Shown here in pieces: positions 8,784-22,764 of a stretch of DNA of 64,000 bases. The DNA is from Oscarella lobularis (Eukaryota; Porifera; Homoscleromorpha; Homosclerophorida; Oscarellidae). How positions within the stretch are numbered: the first letter of the stretch is position 1; every line of letters starts with the position of its first letter. The notes under the pieces are model-generated. The model searched no databases, was not told where the DNA came from, and saw only the letters and a program-made list of their open reading frames with translations. Both the position numbers and the translations under genes were made by a program. Where the stretch lies: the NCBI RefSeq assembly GCF_947507565.1, contig NC_089177.1:806001-870000 (forward strand), given 5' to 3'.

Positions 8784-10893
8784 ATGTCGCTTTTCGTCGG
8801 AGCCGCTCTAATGGAAGACCAAAATGCGCCCGCAGAGCCCACGCCGAAAGAATCGACTTCCCCGAGTCGAAACGTCGCAGAAACCGAAACGTCGACCGCA
8901 ACGGCGATCGCCGCGACGACGCCCGGCGACGTCCCAAGCTCGGAACTCGTTCCGACGCTCGACACGAGTCGCGAAGGAAGCGTCGCCGACCGATCGGAAA
9001 CGCCGAATTCGTTCGACGACGAATTGGACGTGACGGATGCAAAAGAGGCGACGATATCTCGACGGTTCGTTTGGGACATCCGAGAGTGTTTTATGGAGGA
9101 AGGCGTGACGCCGGCTTTTTAGGGACGACGAAGCGGCGGCGGCGGGGGCGTCGACGGGACGACGACGGCGATGGTTCGGTCGAAAGAAGAGGGATGGTGG
9201 AGGAAGCGGGGGCGGGGCCGTCTTGACGACGGGACTCATACTTGAACATAGACCAGCGTGAGTTAGATGCGGGTCTCTCGAGGGACTGGGTGTACGTGTA
9301 TCTTTAGAAATTTGCCGGCTAAGTCTGCTAGTGAGGTGAAGAAGCATAGGCTTGAGTATGAGAAAATGCTTGCGTTGGCTAAGAAGAAAGGTGCGGTTTT
9401 TTCGTCGTCGTTTTTTTGCGAGGATTGGCAACGCAATGATTGGCTCTGCAGAAAAGCAAGCGGTGAAGGAAAAGAAAAAGAAAGAAGCTGAAAAGGAGAA
9501 AAAGGAGAAGATTGTCTCTTCGTCCATAGAAGCTTGGAAGACGGATATCGTGCCCAATTGGGATGCAGTGTAAAAAAACTATTTTTCAATGAATTCATAA
9601 TTAATATATTGATTTTCAGCTGCGGAACCAAATTGGTCCAGGAGAAATGGTGGCACGGACTTCCGTCAAGCGTACGCGGTGTCGTCTGGCCAAAAGCAAT
9701 AGGAAACAGCTTGCAAATAACAGAGGGTTGATCTATTATAATTCATGAACAATGTTTAATCATAATCGTCTTTGTTCTATTCAGATCTTTATAAGATCTT
9801 TCTGGCTCGCGCGCACGAGAAACTGGCATCGAAAGGACGCAGTCCCGAAAGGGAGATCATGGGTAAGGCGTGCTTCTATTATTTAGTACAAATAAATATC
9901 TTTATCTTTTCTTCCTAAGACCCTGATCTAGTTGGCAAAGACCATGAGAAAAGCGTTGAAATGATTCACCTGGACGTGTCGCGCACATTTCCCCGTCTAT
10001 GCATGTTTCAAAAGGTACTAATTCCGGGGAGAGATATCCCTTTAGCAAAAAAAAGTTTTCTTTTAGGGAGGTCCTCTCTATGATGATCTCCACGACGTAC
10101 TGGGAGCCTACGCTTGCTACAGACCCGACGTGGGCTACGTAGGAAACGAATGGGGGGAAAAGGTGAACGAAAAAATTTCACTCGGTCTCGTATTTGTTTC
10201 AGGTTCAAGGCATGTCGTTTCTGGCGGCTGTTTTTCTACTCTACGTGTCGCCGTCTGAGGCGTTTGTTTGCCTAGCGGGGATTCTGAATCGTCCGTGTCA
10301 CTTGGCATTCTTTAGAGTCGACGAGAAGAAGGTAGAAGAGAACGTGGGTCTCAAACGAAAAGTCTTCCTTACTCGTCTCACAGATGTCGGCGTACTTTGG
10401 TCTATTTACGACGTTTTTTGAAGAGCATCTGCCTAAGCTTTCGGCCCACTTTGAGTCACTGAATGTCACTCCCGACATGTTTCTTATTGATTGGTATAAG
10501 AGCCTGACACAGATGCAATATATTTCAGTCCTGCTCATTTCGATTCTTTTAGGATCTACGCTTTGTACAGTAAAGCTCTTCCTTTGGATGTAGCCTGTCG
10601 AGTTTGGGACGTTTATTTTCGCGACGGGGACATCTTTCTCTTTCGAACGGCACTTGGTATTATATGCAATATAGATCCTTTTACCTATCTTGAATGTCTT
10701 CTCAGGCATTCTAAGTATGTATCAAAATGAAATGCTGGAGATGGAGTTCATCGACTTGGGCCGATTTTTTACGCGACTTCCCGACTCCATGTCGGACGAG
10801 AAACTGTTTGAGCACATCTCTCGAATTGGTGGCATCACCCCAAAGAGGTACGCTCAAGTGTTGGCTCACCAGCTGAGTCTTACCGAAAAGTGA
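8784..10893 (+). CDS. TBC-domain Rab GTPase-activating protein, TBC1D12/TBC1D14-like
   Basis: The N-terminal exon (from ATG 8784) is a Ser/Thr/Pro-rich disordered region. The frame then breaks in a run of five T at about 9116-9120 and continues in another frame to EHRPA. A GTGAGT...TTTAG intron joins that to [14 protein letters not shown], the signature that precedes the coiled coil and TBC domain in TBC1D12/14. Further short exons give [42 protein letters not shown] with the IxxDxxR-like (LDVSRTFP) and YxQ catalytic fingers, then [14 protein letters not shown], ending at [12 protein letters not shown] and TGA at 10893. TBC1D12/14 act on Rab11-related recycling endosomes and autophagy. The homopolymer break may be a sequencing indel. 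Confidence 0.88.
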
Positions 10894-10996
10894 GGCGGGC
10901 ATGATTTGTCGCGTGTTGTTTGATAATGGCGAATTAATAATGTTGGGTTTCTAAATGTAATGTTTGACAGTGTTCTACTATTTTTATTACAATTAA

Positions 10997-11457
10997 TTAA
11001 AAGAGTGAAAAGTCCCTGTTTGTGAGTGCCATTTCGTCGACAAATCTAAAGTGAGCGTTTGCGGACTTCAAAAACGTGAAATAATTTTCCTGCGGGTTTA
11101 CTTTGTCATTTCGCTGTTCACGTGAGCCTTTCTCGGCACGTGAGTCCAGCTCTTGTTTCTCTCCTCTTCGTCTTTCATCCACCAACCGTAATTCATTGAC
11201 GTTGCCACGGGGCTCTTGTAGAGCTCATTGGGCCCTACGATGTGTATTCGTGCAATGTGATTGTATAGATTCGTCGCCGTCGCACCTTTTTCGTTTCGCT
11301 GATGCTTTTGGAGCTGTGTCGTGTATTTTTCGTGCGATCCTTTGTGGCTCTGTTCCGTCTGAGTCTTCTCGTTCTGCTGCGAGTCACTTTGAATCGGTTG
11401 GACTGCGTCTTTGATCGGATCTTGCCCGCCGAGTTGTGTTAGGTTGAAAAAGGCCAT
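10997..11457 (-). CDS. Small axonemal-type protein, TEX49/SPMIP11-like
   Basis: Two exons: 11457 down to a GTAAAC donor at about 11099, then a short last exon from the TTTAG acceptor near 11044 to the TAA at 10997. The join gives NSEMTKFVDEMALTNRDFSLF (written across two exons), preceded by MNYGWWMKDEEE; the start is MAFFNLTQLGG. About 130 residues, hydrophilic, without membrane segments. The opening MAFFNL, the YGWW motif and the MT.FVDEMA.TN..FSLF ending recall the small testis-expressed/microtubule-inner-protein family TEX49 (SPMIP11). If so it would be a doublet-microtubule inner protein of cilia or sperm flagella. The assignment is from memory of the pattern and is moderate. Confidence 0.6.
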
Positions 11458-11540
11458 CGGTCGCTATAGCAACTTCTCATCCCACGTGGACATCCGGGAC
11501 GCGAAGCAAAAACCTCGTGACCTCGCGGGTAACAGACACG
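11458..11540. promoter_or_regulatory. Bidirectional promoter region, TEX49-like / LMAN2-like
   Basis: Only 83 bp separate the divergent start codons. The interval includes CCCACGTGGAC, an E-box-like CACGTG palindrome at about 11481. Factor identity is inference. Confidence 0.45.
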
Positions 11541-12356
11541 ATGGCTTTCTCGTCTCTCCTTCTGCCCCTACTCGTCATCGTCGCCGCCGAGGCGCAATAC
11601 CTCAAGCGAGAATACACACTAACGAAACCCTATCAAGGCAATACACCTCAGAAAACGCGCTCTAATCCTCAAATCGATCGCCCGTCTTTAGGCTCGGGCA
11701 TGGATCTACCGAACTGGGACTTCTCTGGTAGCACGGTCGTCACGAACAACTACATCCGTCTCACTCCGGATCGACAAAGCAAACGCGGCATGCTGTGGAA
11801 CAAAATTCCGGCCGCAATACGAAATTGGGAAATCCAGGCTCAATTCAAAGTCCACGGTCAGGGGAAGACGCTCTACGGCGACGGATTTGCCATATGGTAC
11901 ACGAAAGATAAAAGCGAATTCGGTGAGAAAGAGAGAAACTGAAACTGAAGGAATTCGATGGTAATTTTTCTAATTAGGTGACGTGTTTGGAAGTCGAGAT
12001 TATTTCACGGGGCTTGGCATCTTTTTTGATACGTACAGCAATCACAACGGCGAGCATGCGGTAAATACAATTCAATATTCAATTATTAATTATAATAACA
12101 ACGCATTCTAGCATCCACATCCTTACGTTTCTGCTATTGTCGCCAACGGGTCTGTTCATTACGATCACGATCGAGACGGAACCCATAGCGAAGTTGCTGG
12201 ATGCCACGTGAGTAAAAAAATTCTATTACATAATAAGGTTGGTTCTCATAGAAATGTCTGCCTACGTAGGTTCAGTTTAGAAATCTTGAAGAGGATACAC
12301 ACGCGTCAATACTATATGCAGATAGAACTTTGACAGTAAGTATAGCACTACTAACA

Positions 12357-12389
<33 letters not shown>

Positions 12390-12945
12390 GACTCTTTAGG
12401 TCAATCTCGATGTGGACGGAAACTACGAGTGGCAAGAATGCTTTCGAGTAGAGGAAGTCGATTTGCCTGCTGGCTACTATTTCGGCGTATCCGCAGCAAC
12501 CGGAGACCTTGCTGGTAATAGGGCATCTTCTCTAAAATACAACTCCCCACCCACGTGCTCTCTTTGTTCTTCAGACAACCACGACATCATATCCTTTAAA
12601 GTATTTGAACTGGAGAACAAAGGAGACGATTCAGAGGTGAGATGATACGCGAGACTAAGCTCTTCGCAAATAATACATTCGAAACTAAGGACGGATGGAT
12701 GACGGCCGCACCGGCCGCAGCAAAACATGCAGCACCAAGAGGTTTGTAGATTTTTTAAAGAACGAGATTCTCTCGATGCATCGACGTTGTTATTAGAACA
12801 CATTTCCGATCCTCAGTCAAGTCGTCAAGGCACCAGTTTGTGGACAGTGCTTTTTGTCGTCTTTCTCGTTGTTGCACTCGTGTGTGGCGTCGTTGTCTAT
12901 TTTGTTTTTCAGCCGGACCGTTCCCGACGGCAGAGATTGTTCTGA
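11541..12945 (+). CDS. LMAN2: L-type lectin cargo receptor, VIP36/LMAN2-like
   Basis: Start ATG 11541 gives a signal peptide followed by YLKREYTLTKPYQG, as in VIP36. The lectin domain follows across about seven exons: WDFSGSTVVTNNYIRLTPD, WEIQAQFKVHG, GDGFAIWYTKD, GLGIFFDTYSNHNGEH, VHYDHDRDG, PAGYYFGVSAATGDLADNH. These contain the Asp/Asn residues used for Ca2+ and high-mannose glycan binding. The last exon (acceptor CCGCAG near 12720) encodes a stalk, one transmembrane helix and a short RSRRQRLF tail; mammalian VIP36 ends KRFY, so a C-terminal aromatic ER-export signal is retained. It cycles in the early secretory pathway, carrying glycoproteins. The intron before exon 5 contains a (TTA)n tract. 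Orthology to LMAN2 versus LMAN2L cannot be settled here. Confidence 0.9.
12358..12389 (+). repeat. (TTA)n microsatellite in lectin-gene intron
   Basis: About ten TTA units between a GTAAG donor and a TTTAG acceptor of the LMAN2-like gene. Confidence 0.9.
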
Positions 12946-13101
12946 GGGACGAGAATAAATAATTGAACCGGTGCGATAAATTGTGGGGACAGGAAATGAC
13001 GGCGACGTGTGTGATTCATCCGGGCACTTCTCATTTATTCTTTCTCTTCAAGTTGGCTGCTCGTCTGAGGGGCGATATCACTTCTTTCCTTGTCTCCAGC
13101 G

Positions 13102-15914
13102 ATGTCGTTTGATCGAGGTGAGTCTTGCACTTGCAATCGAGCTCTCGCGCGACTTCGGGGGGGGCCCTTTACTAGGCCACGTCTTCGCCGTTCTGCCCCA
13201 AGTGGCGCGCGGCACGCCGTTCGTTCTCAACGGCGATCCGAAAGGCAAGAACTTTCTCTACACGAGCGGAAATTCGGTGATCATTAGGGACATCAAGGCA
13301 AGAAATTCTTCGCGTTCTCGCGATTCTCTGAAAATCGCGTCTCTAGAACCCCGAAATAGCCGAAACGTACACGGAGCACAAAACTCAGGCGACGGTGGCC
13401 GCCTACGCTCCTTCCGGCTTCTACATCGCTTCCGCTGGTGAGTGGCCATCGCTTTACCATATATGGTCATTTTCGAGCGCGAATGACATCATCGCGACGA
13501 TTTGACGTTTATCGCGTGGGCGTGGCTGTTAGATCATATGATGAAGGGGATGACAAGTCTCGTTGTTGCATCGGCGTGGATTTAGAATTCATTTTATTGG
13601 CTTTTTCTCCAAAGATACAAGCGGTAATGTGCGCATTTGGGACACGACGCAGAAGGAGCACATGCTCAAATACGAATACCAAATCTGGGGCGGACCCATA
13701 CGAGACATTTCCTGGGGACCCGAGAGCAAACGCATTGCCGTGGGTGGAGCGGGACGCGATACGTAAGAAAGAAAGAAAAAATTGAAATTGAAAAATATAG
13801 TATGGGGACGTGGCCTTTTTCTTTCTTTCTTTCTAGATTTGCTCGCGCTTTTTTGTGGGATAGCGGGAGCACTGTGGGCGCGATGGGCGGCATTGCCAAG
13901 GCTGTCAATTCCATTTCGTACAAGCCCACGCGTCCCTATCGCATCGCTGTTGGAAGCGAGGACAAGTGCGGCTACTTTTTTGCCGGACCTCCGTTCAAAT
14001 ACGATCACGCGCTTAAAGTGAGAGACGAGAGGACGGCGCCGATGAAAGATTTTCACGCGGTTTTCTCTAGGAACACACGCAGTTTGTCAATTCGGTTCGC
14101 TATGCTCCGAACGGCGAGCTGTTCTGCACGGGCGGTCACGACGGAAACGTAGGCTCACTGAGGAAAGAAGTTAAGGGGTTTCTTATGTGTTCTCAACGCA
14201 GGCTTTTCTCTATGACGGGAAATCTGGCGAACTGAAGGGCCAGCTGGGAGAAGGAAAGACGCACGCTGGAGGCATTTACGCTGTGAGTGAATTACCTACA
14301 GGGTCTCTCACAATACGACTATATACTTGGCTTAGATTTGTTATATATTTATTTATTGAATGTGTACTTTCCCCCATTAGGTGGCTTGGGGTCCCGATAG
14401 CAAGCGCTTGGTGACCGTTTCCGGGGACAAAACGTGCAAACTTTGGGACGTGGAAACGCGATCTGCTGTCACGTAAGCAGAAACGCAGTTTTGCTTCTTC
14501 ATCTATCTTACTATGGCAGGCACTTCAAAATGGGCTCGACGGTGGAGGACATGCAAGTCGCCGCCTTGTGGCAAAACGACGACATCCTCACCGTTTCTGT
14601 GTCCGGCTACATCAATTATCTGGACCTCGACAATCCCAACAAGCCGAGACGCGTTCTCAAGGTAAAGAGCACTGCAAATTCTTTAAATATATATATGCAT
14701 CAATTAAAAGACTTTTTAGGGTCATTCCAAATTGTTGACCTCCGCTCTTTACCATCCTAAAAAGAACACCGTCTACTCTAGCAGTTACGAAGGAAGAATT
14801 AGTACGTAATACATTATTTTTTCGTTGATTTCTAAACCGCTGTTCTTTTGTTTCAGCTCACTGGGATCCAGCCACTGGCAACATGGACGAGCCGACCGGG
14901 AACAAGCCGACGTCTCTGGTGCAATTTGCTCTCTTCGGGGACGAAATTGTTTACTGCACCATCGACGACAGCGTACGCTTCATGTCACCGGAATCAGGAG
15001 AATACAGGTGAACCGAAAAGGACGAAATTTAGATAGATAGTGTCACCGGAGTTTATTCGTAGTTCAAGTATTATCAAAGTGGATAGCACTCCCACTGGAA
15101 TTTCGGCTGGGAAAGACATCATAGCGGTGTCCTGCGTTCAACACGTAGGGCTGGTAAAATGTATGTTTACGTATGCGAGTTCACGTACCCTAGGTTGTGC
15201 TTATACGCGATGGCCGCGTCGTCTGCAGTCAGGGAGTCTCCTTTGATCCTCTCTGCGTCGCCGTGAGACCCAATCAGCAGGAAATCATCGTCGGAGGAAA
15301 AGTAACGACAATCGAACTTCTATATATAATTCATTGTACCTTATGTGTACTTCACTTAGGATGAGATGGTGCACGTGTTTGCCATTGATGGCGATAATCT
15401 CGTGCAGAAAAAGGAAAGCAAAGTGACAGGACAGCCTTTCTGCGTGGCTTACGCTCCCGACGACGGTCTCGTCGCCGTGGGCACGTCTCTACGCGTCGTC
15501 CTTCCTTTGAATCCAGATACTCTCGAAGAAAAAGTGAGTTAATTATTTATTTATTTATTTATTTATTCGCCGGGGGTGAATATATTTTATTTAAAAGATC
15601 GAACGATCGAATTGGGGCTTTCACACGGCACGCGTGAGCTCTCTAGCCTTTTCGCCCAATTCGCGTTATATCGCCTCCGGCGGCTTGGACAATCACATCT
15701 TCATATGGGATCGCGAAGATAAATCCAAGAAGATCAAGATTGAGAGTGAGACAGCAGACGACGACGGTTGCGAACGACTAAGACTTTGGCTTTCTTTTTT
15801 TTTATAGGAGCTCATCCGCTCAGTAATATTCCAGCCATTCAGTGGATTGACGACAATACCATCGTATCAGCTGGCACTGACGGATGCGTTCGTTTCTTCA
15901 AAATTGAACACTAG
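13102..15914 (+). CDS. WDR1: Actin-interacting protein 1 / WD repeat protein 1
   Basis: Exon 1 encodes only MSFDR before a GTGAGT donor; the acceptor TTACTAG leads to [12 protein letters not shown] and [14 protein letters not shown], the conserved N-terminus of AIP1. Downstream exons give [91 protein letters not shown] and [15 protein letters not shown], with the last WD blades ending FKIEH at the TAG 15912-15914. The family has two seven-bladed propellers and about 600 residues; about 13 exons here cover that length. AIP1 works with cofilin to disassemble actin filaments in the cytoplasm. One intron has a (TTTA)n tract at about 15541-15567. No break was seen. Confidence 0.94.
15541..15567 (+). 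repeat. (TTTA)n microsatellite in WDR1 intron
   Basis: About six TTTA/ATTT units just after a GTGAGT donor. Confidence 0.85.
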
Positions 15915-16063
15915 TTAGGGTGCGAACTTCTGTGGATTCGTTTTTTTTCTTTTGTCACCGAGATGTGTACACACTGCATTGATTGGCACGTAAGATGATA
16001 TTCTTTGTATGGCTATACGGGAGCTTGCCATGCGCGTGACGTTCCGGCGCGATTTTGCAGAAA

Positions 16064-18603
<2,540 letters not shown>

Positions 18604-18803
18604 GGTCATACAGACAGATACACCAGACTATTGTATATGAAACGTTCGTATGCTCAAATGACAAACACAGACAGACAGACAGACATGGAGATAAAATGCA
18701 GCCGGAAGTTAACATTGCTCAGACAAATCAAAAGACAAATAAGAAGAAAGGGTACAAGATTTAGTCTAAACTAGACCTTGGGTCCTTCCTCGTAGAACTG
18801 AAC
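18604..18803. other. Intergenic with (ACAG)n repeat
   Basis: Convergent 3' ends of FIGNL1 and the fibrinogen-like gene. A (CAGA)n microsatellite lies at about 18667-18685; nothing else was recognised. Confidence 0.6.
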
Positions 18804-19624
18804 TCAAATGTGTCCTCCAAACCAGAACTGTGTAGTTGACTGTGGAGATGACGTGCAGCGGAACTGTGGATTGACAGTCTTATAGTATCCCCAGTTGTCC
18901 TCACTGCTGACAGCTTTGGGCGTGGCTCTCATTCCGCACGAGTTTGCTGAACTATCATGGTGGAGGTGCCAAACGTTTTCTCTTTGCCAGAATGCGACTG
19001 TTATTGGAAATTCTAGTCGTCCTCGTATTTGTATCAGCTCTACGGTTTTGCATGCACCTGTTCCTATGTACGTGACGGGGTTGAGTGAACTCATCCTAAC
19101 TCTGACGTAGTCGTGATAATCGATTCCCATTTCCGGATAATTGCACGTAGCTCGCCAAAGCGTTGACACTCCGGACAGCTTAAGCATTCGATCTTTTGTC
19201 AAACGATAATAATCCCAACGAGGAGAATCGTGACTAATGGGGAAATTCTGAGTCAATGAATATTTGTGGAATCCTTTGTTGTTGTACTGAAGAGTAAAGG
19301 ACTCGACGAGAGTATAAGCAGCTCCCGCTTCCGAGTTGATGTCACAAAAAACTGTGTATTGTTCGTCGCCGTCGTTGATGACGTAGAGGCCACAGTGAGA
19401 AGCTCCGTTCTTCATGTGATCAAGGCAGGACTTGGCCGTGTAGTTGTGAGCAATAATTGGAAAAGGATTGTTTCCGCATATCGCCTGAATTGTAATCACA
19501 GATTTGATGGCAAGTAGTAAGAAGTCGATTTACTGTACAGTACCTTGTCTTTAGAGTCGTCAACGAGAGCTGCTGGTATTGTAACAGCTGGAAGCAGGAA
19601 AGCAAGCAGCAGGTGAGAAAGCAT
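18804..19624 (-). CDS. Secreted fibrinogen-related-like protein
   Basis: Two exons. Exon 1 (ATG 19622-19624) is a signal peptide (MLSHLLLAFLLPAV) ending DDSKDK at a GTACTG donor; exon 2 starts after ACAATTCAG at AICGNNPFP and runs to TGA 18804. The mature N-terminus SCLDHMKNGASHCGLYVI then YTVFCDINSEAG resembles the start of a fibrinogen C-terminal domain (SC.....G....G.Y.I...F.V.CDM). The remainder, with WRATCNYPEMG, HLHHDSSANSCGMR and a FWFGGHI terminus, lacks the usual GGWTV...R and the canonical Ca2+ loop, so it is a divergent member. Eight or more cysteines suggest an extracellular disulphide-bonded fold. A lectin-like or matrix role is only inferred. Confidence 0.62.
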
Positions 19625-20005
19625 GACCTTCAGTGTGTAGCAGGTGAGATCGATGTGGTGGCAGTGTGCAAGCATCGCCGTAAATATAGTGGTAGCCACC
19701 GGGTTTATCTTCCACATCCGCTGTTTTTTTCTGTGAGTGTGAATTCGTATTCCGCGTTTCTTACAAAAGCCGGTACGGTTGGCCGAGTGTAATTTTACGT
19801 CTAAGATGGAGTCTGTCGTAATCTAGCTAATACGATAATGTCGATTCTACTTCCTTTTTGGGGTTTAGACAAGCCTCCCGTTTCAATCACAACAACGTTT
19901 CTATTTATATAAAACAGATCCCATTACTGTTCTTAATATGTCTCCTGCTTCTCTGTGTTTTCCTTTGCCTACGAAAGTCCTAGGCGTACTCGTATTTGAT
20001 TAGTG
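19625..20005. other. Intergenic, no gene seen
   Basis: Upstream region of the fibrinogen-like gene. A TATATT-like element near 19683-19690 could serve as its promoter. No other feature was recognised. Confidence 0.4.
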
Positions 20006-20401
20006 CTAACGTATACATGTATAGCACGAAGGCACGGGAAGCACCGGGTTTTGTATTTTCCGGCATCTTGGCCATGATGACGTAAACTGACGACATGGTC
20101 TACAGCGTTTATTTGGACAACCTTCTAAACTTGTGCCGTCCCTACTTTGTCTTGTCCTCCCTCGTATTTTATTAGTCTGCCACGTTTTAGCGTTCTTCCC
20201 ATGCACGGTTAGGACGGAAATCAACTTCAAGTCAATACTGATTAGAGAGGATGATTTGACGTCATTGATTCTGGCGTCGTCGTGCAGGCACCATAGGAGC
20301 AGGGTCAATCTGCACCTCGTGAATGGTGGAGATTGAAAACAGCTACAGCAGCTGAGAAACAGTTCAATTGCAAGAAAAATTAGAAGAAGATATGATAGCA
20401 T
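20006..20401 (-). CDS. Possible secreted cysteine-rich protein
   Basis: A 131-codon frame starting at a true ATG (20399-20401). Its first ~22 residues (MLSYLLLIFLAIELFLSCC) form a good signal peptide and resemble the signal peptide of the downstream fibrinogen-like gene (MLSHLLLAFLLPAV). The mature part is basic and has about ten cysteines, ending CRKIQNPVLPVPSCYTCIR. No family was recognised. It may be a real short secreted peptide, a degraded tandem duplicate that kept its signal exon, or a chance frame. Confidence 0.3.
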   Translation of the reverse strand: MLSYLLLIFLAIELFLSCCSCFQSPPFTRCRLTLLLWCLHDDARINDVKSSSLISIDLKLISVLTVHGKNAKTWQTNKIRGRTRQSRDGTSLEGCPNKRCRPCRQFTSSWPRCRKIQNPVLPVPSCYTCIR

Positions 20402-20485
20402 AACGATTGGTTATGAGTAACGATGATCGGTAAAAGTATTTTCGCGCGGTACCTTTGCTTGCCGTAATAATAGGCGTGCGCTACC

Positions 20486-21001
20486 ATGTCGTTTCTGCGG
20501 AAGTTTGTCGTCGTTCGGCGATGTTTCGTTGACTTTCCCGGCCGGGAGAAGTGGAATTCGAGATATGTAAACTACAGGAAGGGTGTAAAAGAAGCGAGGA
20601 AACGATTTCAAGGCGAATGGAAGGAGAAGGAGCGCGCGAGGGACGCGGCAATCAGCGTGCAAGCAGCAGAAGCCGAACGGCAGGAGAAAGAGATGGAAGA
20701 GAGAGCCATGGAGCGAAACAGACGCGAATTGGAAGCAATGGCGAAGTGGCGTGAGGAAAAGGTGAGAAAGGATCGCGAAGAAAAGCAAAGAATCGTAAGC
20801 GAAAAAGAAGAGATTCAACGAGAAAAGGTAGCCGAGCTGCAAAGCGCAAGGGCTGAAGTAGTAAAGGAAACGGCGGCCCAACTCGATTTTTACACTAGGG
20901 AGAACTTGGACGAGAGACTAGCGATCGTTTTAGAAAATCCGAAAAATTACGATTTTGCCGTAACGCAGACCGGAGAACGGTTAGAAGACACCAATCAATA
21001 A
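20486..21001 (+). CDS. MRPS26: Mitochondrial small ribosomal subunit protein mS26
   Basis: A single-exon frame of 171 residues. After a short basic N-terminus (SFLRKFVVVRR) that can act as an import signal, most of the protein is one long Glu/Arg/Lys helix (EKEMEERAMERNRRELEAMAK). It ends with FYTRENLDERLAIVLENP and NYDFAVTQTGE, which match the C-terminal motif of metazoan mS26 (F.T..NL..RI...L..P..YN.A....G). mS26 is a peripheral protein of the mitoribosomal small subunit. Length fits the family (about 200 in mammals). Confidence 0.88.
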   Translation: MSFLRKFVVVRRCFVDFPGREKWNSRYVNYRKGVKEARKRFQGEWKEKERARDAAISVQAAEAERQEKEMEERAMERNRRELEAMAKWREEKVRKDREEKQRIVSEKEEIQREKVAELQSARAEVVKETAAQLDFYTRENLDERLAIVLENPKNYDFAVTQTGERLEDTNQ

Positions 21002-21624
21002 ATGACACACGTTGGCTTACGAGAAGGCCAATCCCTACTGTATTTCCCCTTATGTGCTTCGTTTCCCCAGCCTACAATAGAGGCGTAATTAATTGACATT
21101 AAAGGAGAAGGGCATTGCCCTTTCCATATAGAGTCAAAGAACCGTCTTGTTTTGAGAGAGTAATTGCGCCTATAAAATCCCAATCAACGTATAAATTGTT
21201 GACTTTTGCTTGTACAGAGCACCGACGCCAAACATTTAGAAAAGGACGCGCGCGCAGCGAAGTTTAGCACTTCGCCCAAGAAGCTTCCAAAGAAAACATC
21301 TCTCGAGATCCGCTCGTTACTTTGCTGCTCGGTGCCCTATTCTTCTAACTCCACGCCAAAGGTAAACTATTGCTAAGGTGGTATACTGACTCTGACTTCC
21401 CCCCACTTCTCCTCCGCTTTGGACACATGTACCAAGAAAGCACAGGGGTCTCTGTATAAATTAATGGGGGCCTGTGCCTGTGTCGTTGAACCCCGCGCGC
21501 TGTGGGCTTTGTTTGTCTGGGCCTAAAGAGTACGCGCTGTTGTTGATTTTTGTCTCTACGGGCAAATGAGAAGCGTGCACGTTGATTGTATAGCCTCTTA
21601 TCGTCGTATCACATTTTTTCAGAG
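21002..21624. other. Intergenic / 5' flank of first pore-forming-like gene
   Basis: No coding exon recognised. It ends with a pyrimidine-rich TTTTTTCAG acceptor immediately before the ATG at 21625, so a 5' UTR exon and its intron probably lie here. Confidence 0.5.
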
Positions 21625-22764
21625 ATGAACTCGAAGCCGCAACTCGTTCCACATAGAAAAGGATCCGATTTCTTCGGTACGACGAAGTCGTACTTCATTC
21701 GATCCGATCTCGACTGCTTCGCCGAACTCTCGTCGAATCACCTTCACAAGGCGAGTCCTAAAATCATGTCGCTTCATTCGTCCTGCGTCAACGGCGATCA
21801 TTACATGGCCTACGAGCACGCTCCTCAAGTCGGGGCGTATCGCGAGTGCTTCTTCATCATCAAAGGCAACCGGTATCGACAAGTGAGCAATCTCTCGTCC
21901 GACGCTGACGCCGAGGAGGGAAATCTTCACGAGGATCTGCGTGGAGGAGACTTCTATCTCGCCTCCAGCAAATATCACCATCATGCCGTTACTCCGATTT
22001 TTATTGTCATTTTTCAGCGGGAAGGTCGTTTTCGAGCCGTGTCCGACCTAGCCACAGGTAAACCAGCCAAATGTCTTGAATTCAAGGACAAAAAGAAGGA
22101 CTACGTTCTTCATTCGAATTGCCAAAATGGTCTCTATTACTGGGCCACCAAAGCGTTCTACGGCGGCGAAGTCACTTACTATATTATAAAGGGTGTAGAT
22201 GAGTGGGGCGTAAAAGTTCATTACACGAAGAATCTCTCGACCGATGCTGAAGGATGCGATGAAATTGTCAGTCCATCCGTTGTCAATTTTCTTCCTGGAG
22301 GTTTGGCTGTGACAAAGGGGCCGACTGTCGGCTATTGGACATTGATCTCTTCATATACGAACAGCGGGAACACCGACCTGGAGTTTACGCGAAAAATTGA
22401 AGTTAGGTCGGGCTACAGGAAGTGCGTTGTAACCGAAGTTCAGCATAATTGGAAATTCAGTGGAAGCCTGAGCGCCAATTTCTCGTCGCTCATCTTTGGA
22501 ATTCTCTGCAGACTCCAGTTTTCTCTCTCGTCGGAACACGGAGGCAGCGCTATCGATACCGAAGAAGAAAACTGGACTGAAGAAACCACGACGACCGAAG
22601 AAATTAGAAAGGCTATTCCTTCGGGAGAATCGTTGTACATTTGGCAGTTTTGTCTAGGTCACGGTGCCAGAGGAGGTTCAGAAAACAGCGCTTTATGTCG
22701 CTGTCAAGTATTTGAGATAAGCGGCAGTTCGTCTAAACCGACACGTATTCCTAAGCTTACATGA
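21625..22764 (+). CDS. Lysenin/aerolysin-like protein, paralogue 1
   Basis: Intronless coding region of 379 residues preceded by a splice acceptor. The N-terminal ~230 residues contain about four related segments of the form (F/Y)(F/Y)IIKG..YR.V.NLS and FYLASSKYHH, resembling repeated beta modules (trefoil-like is a guess). From GPTVGYWTLISSYTN on, the C-terminal half has alternating Ser/Thr-rich strands (EVQHNWKFSGSLSANF, then EENWTEETTTTEE) and a terminal strand (GESLYIWQFCLG). That is the layout of the aerolysin-superfamily membrane-insertion module, with closest likeness to lysenin. No signal peptide is visible, as in lysenin. Role (defence, digestion or innate immunity) is inference. It is a tandem paralogue of the gene at 23872. 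Confidence 0.6.
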   Translation: MNSKPQLVPHRKGSDFFGTTKSYFIRSDLDCFAELSSNHLHKASPKIMSLHSSCVNGDHYMAYEHAPQVGAYRECFFIIKGNRYRQVSNLSSDADAEEGNLHEDLRGGDFYLASSKYHHHAVTPIFIVIFQREGRFRAVSDLATGKPAKCLEFKDKKKDYVLHSNCQNGLYYWATKAFYGGEVTYYIIKGVDEWGVKVHYTKNLSTDAEGCDEIVSPSVVNFLPGGLAVTKGPTVGYWTLISSYTNSGNTDLEFTRKIEVRSGYRKCVVTEVQHNWKFSGSLSANFSSLIFGILCRLQFSLSSEHGGSAIDTEEENWTEETTTTEEIRKAIPSGESLYIWQFCLGHGARGGSENSALCRCQVFEISGSSSKPTRIPKLT

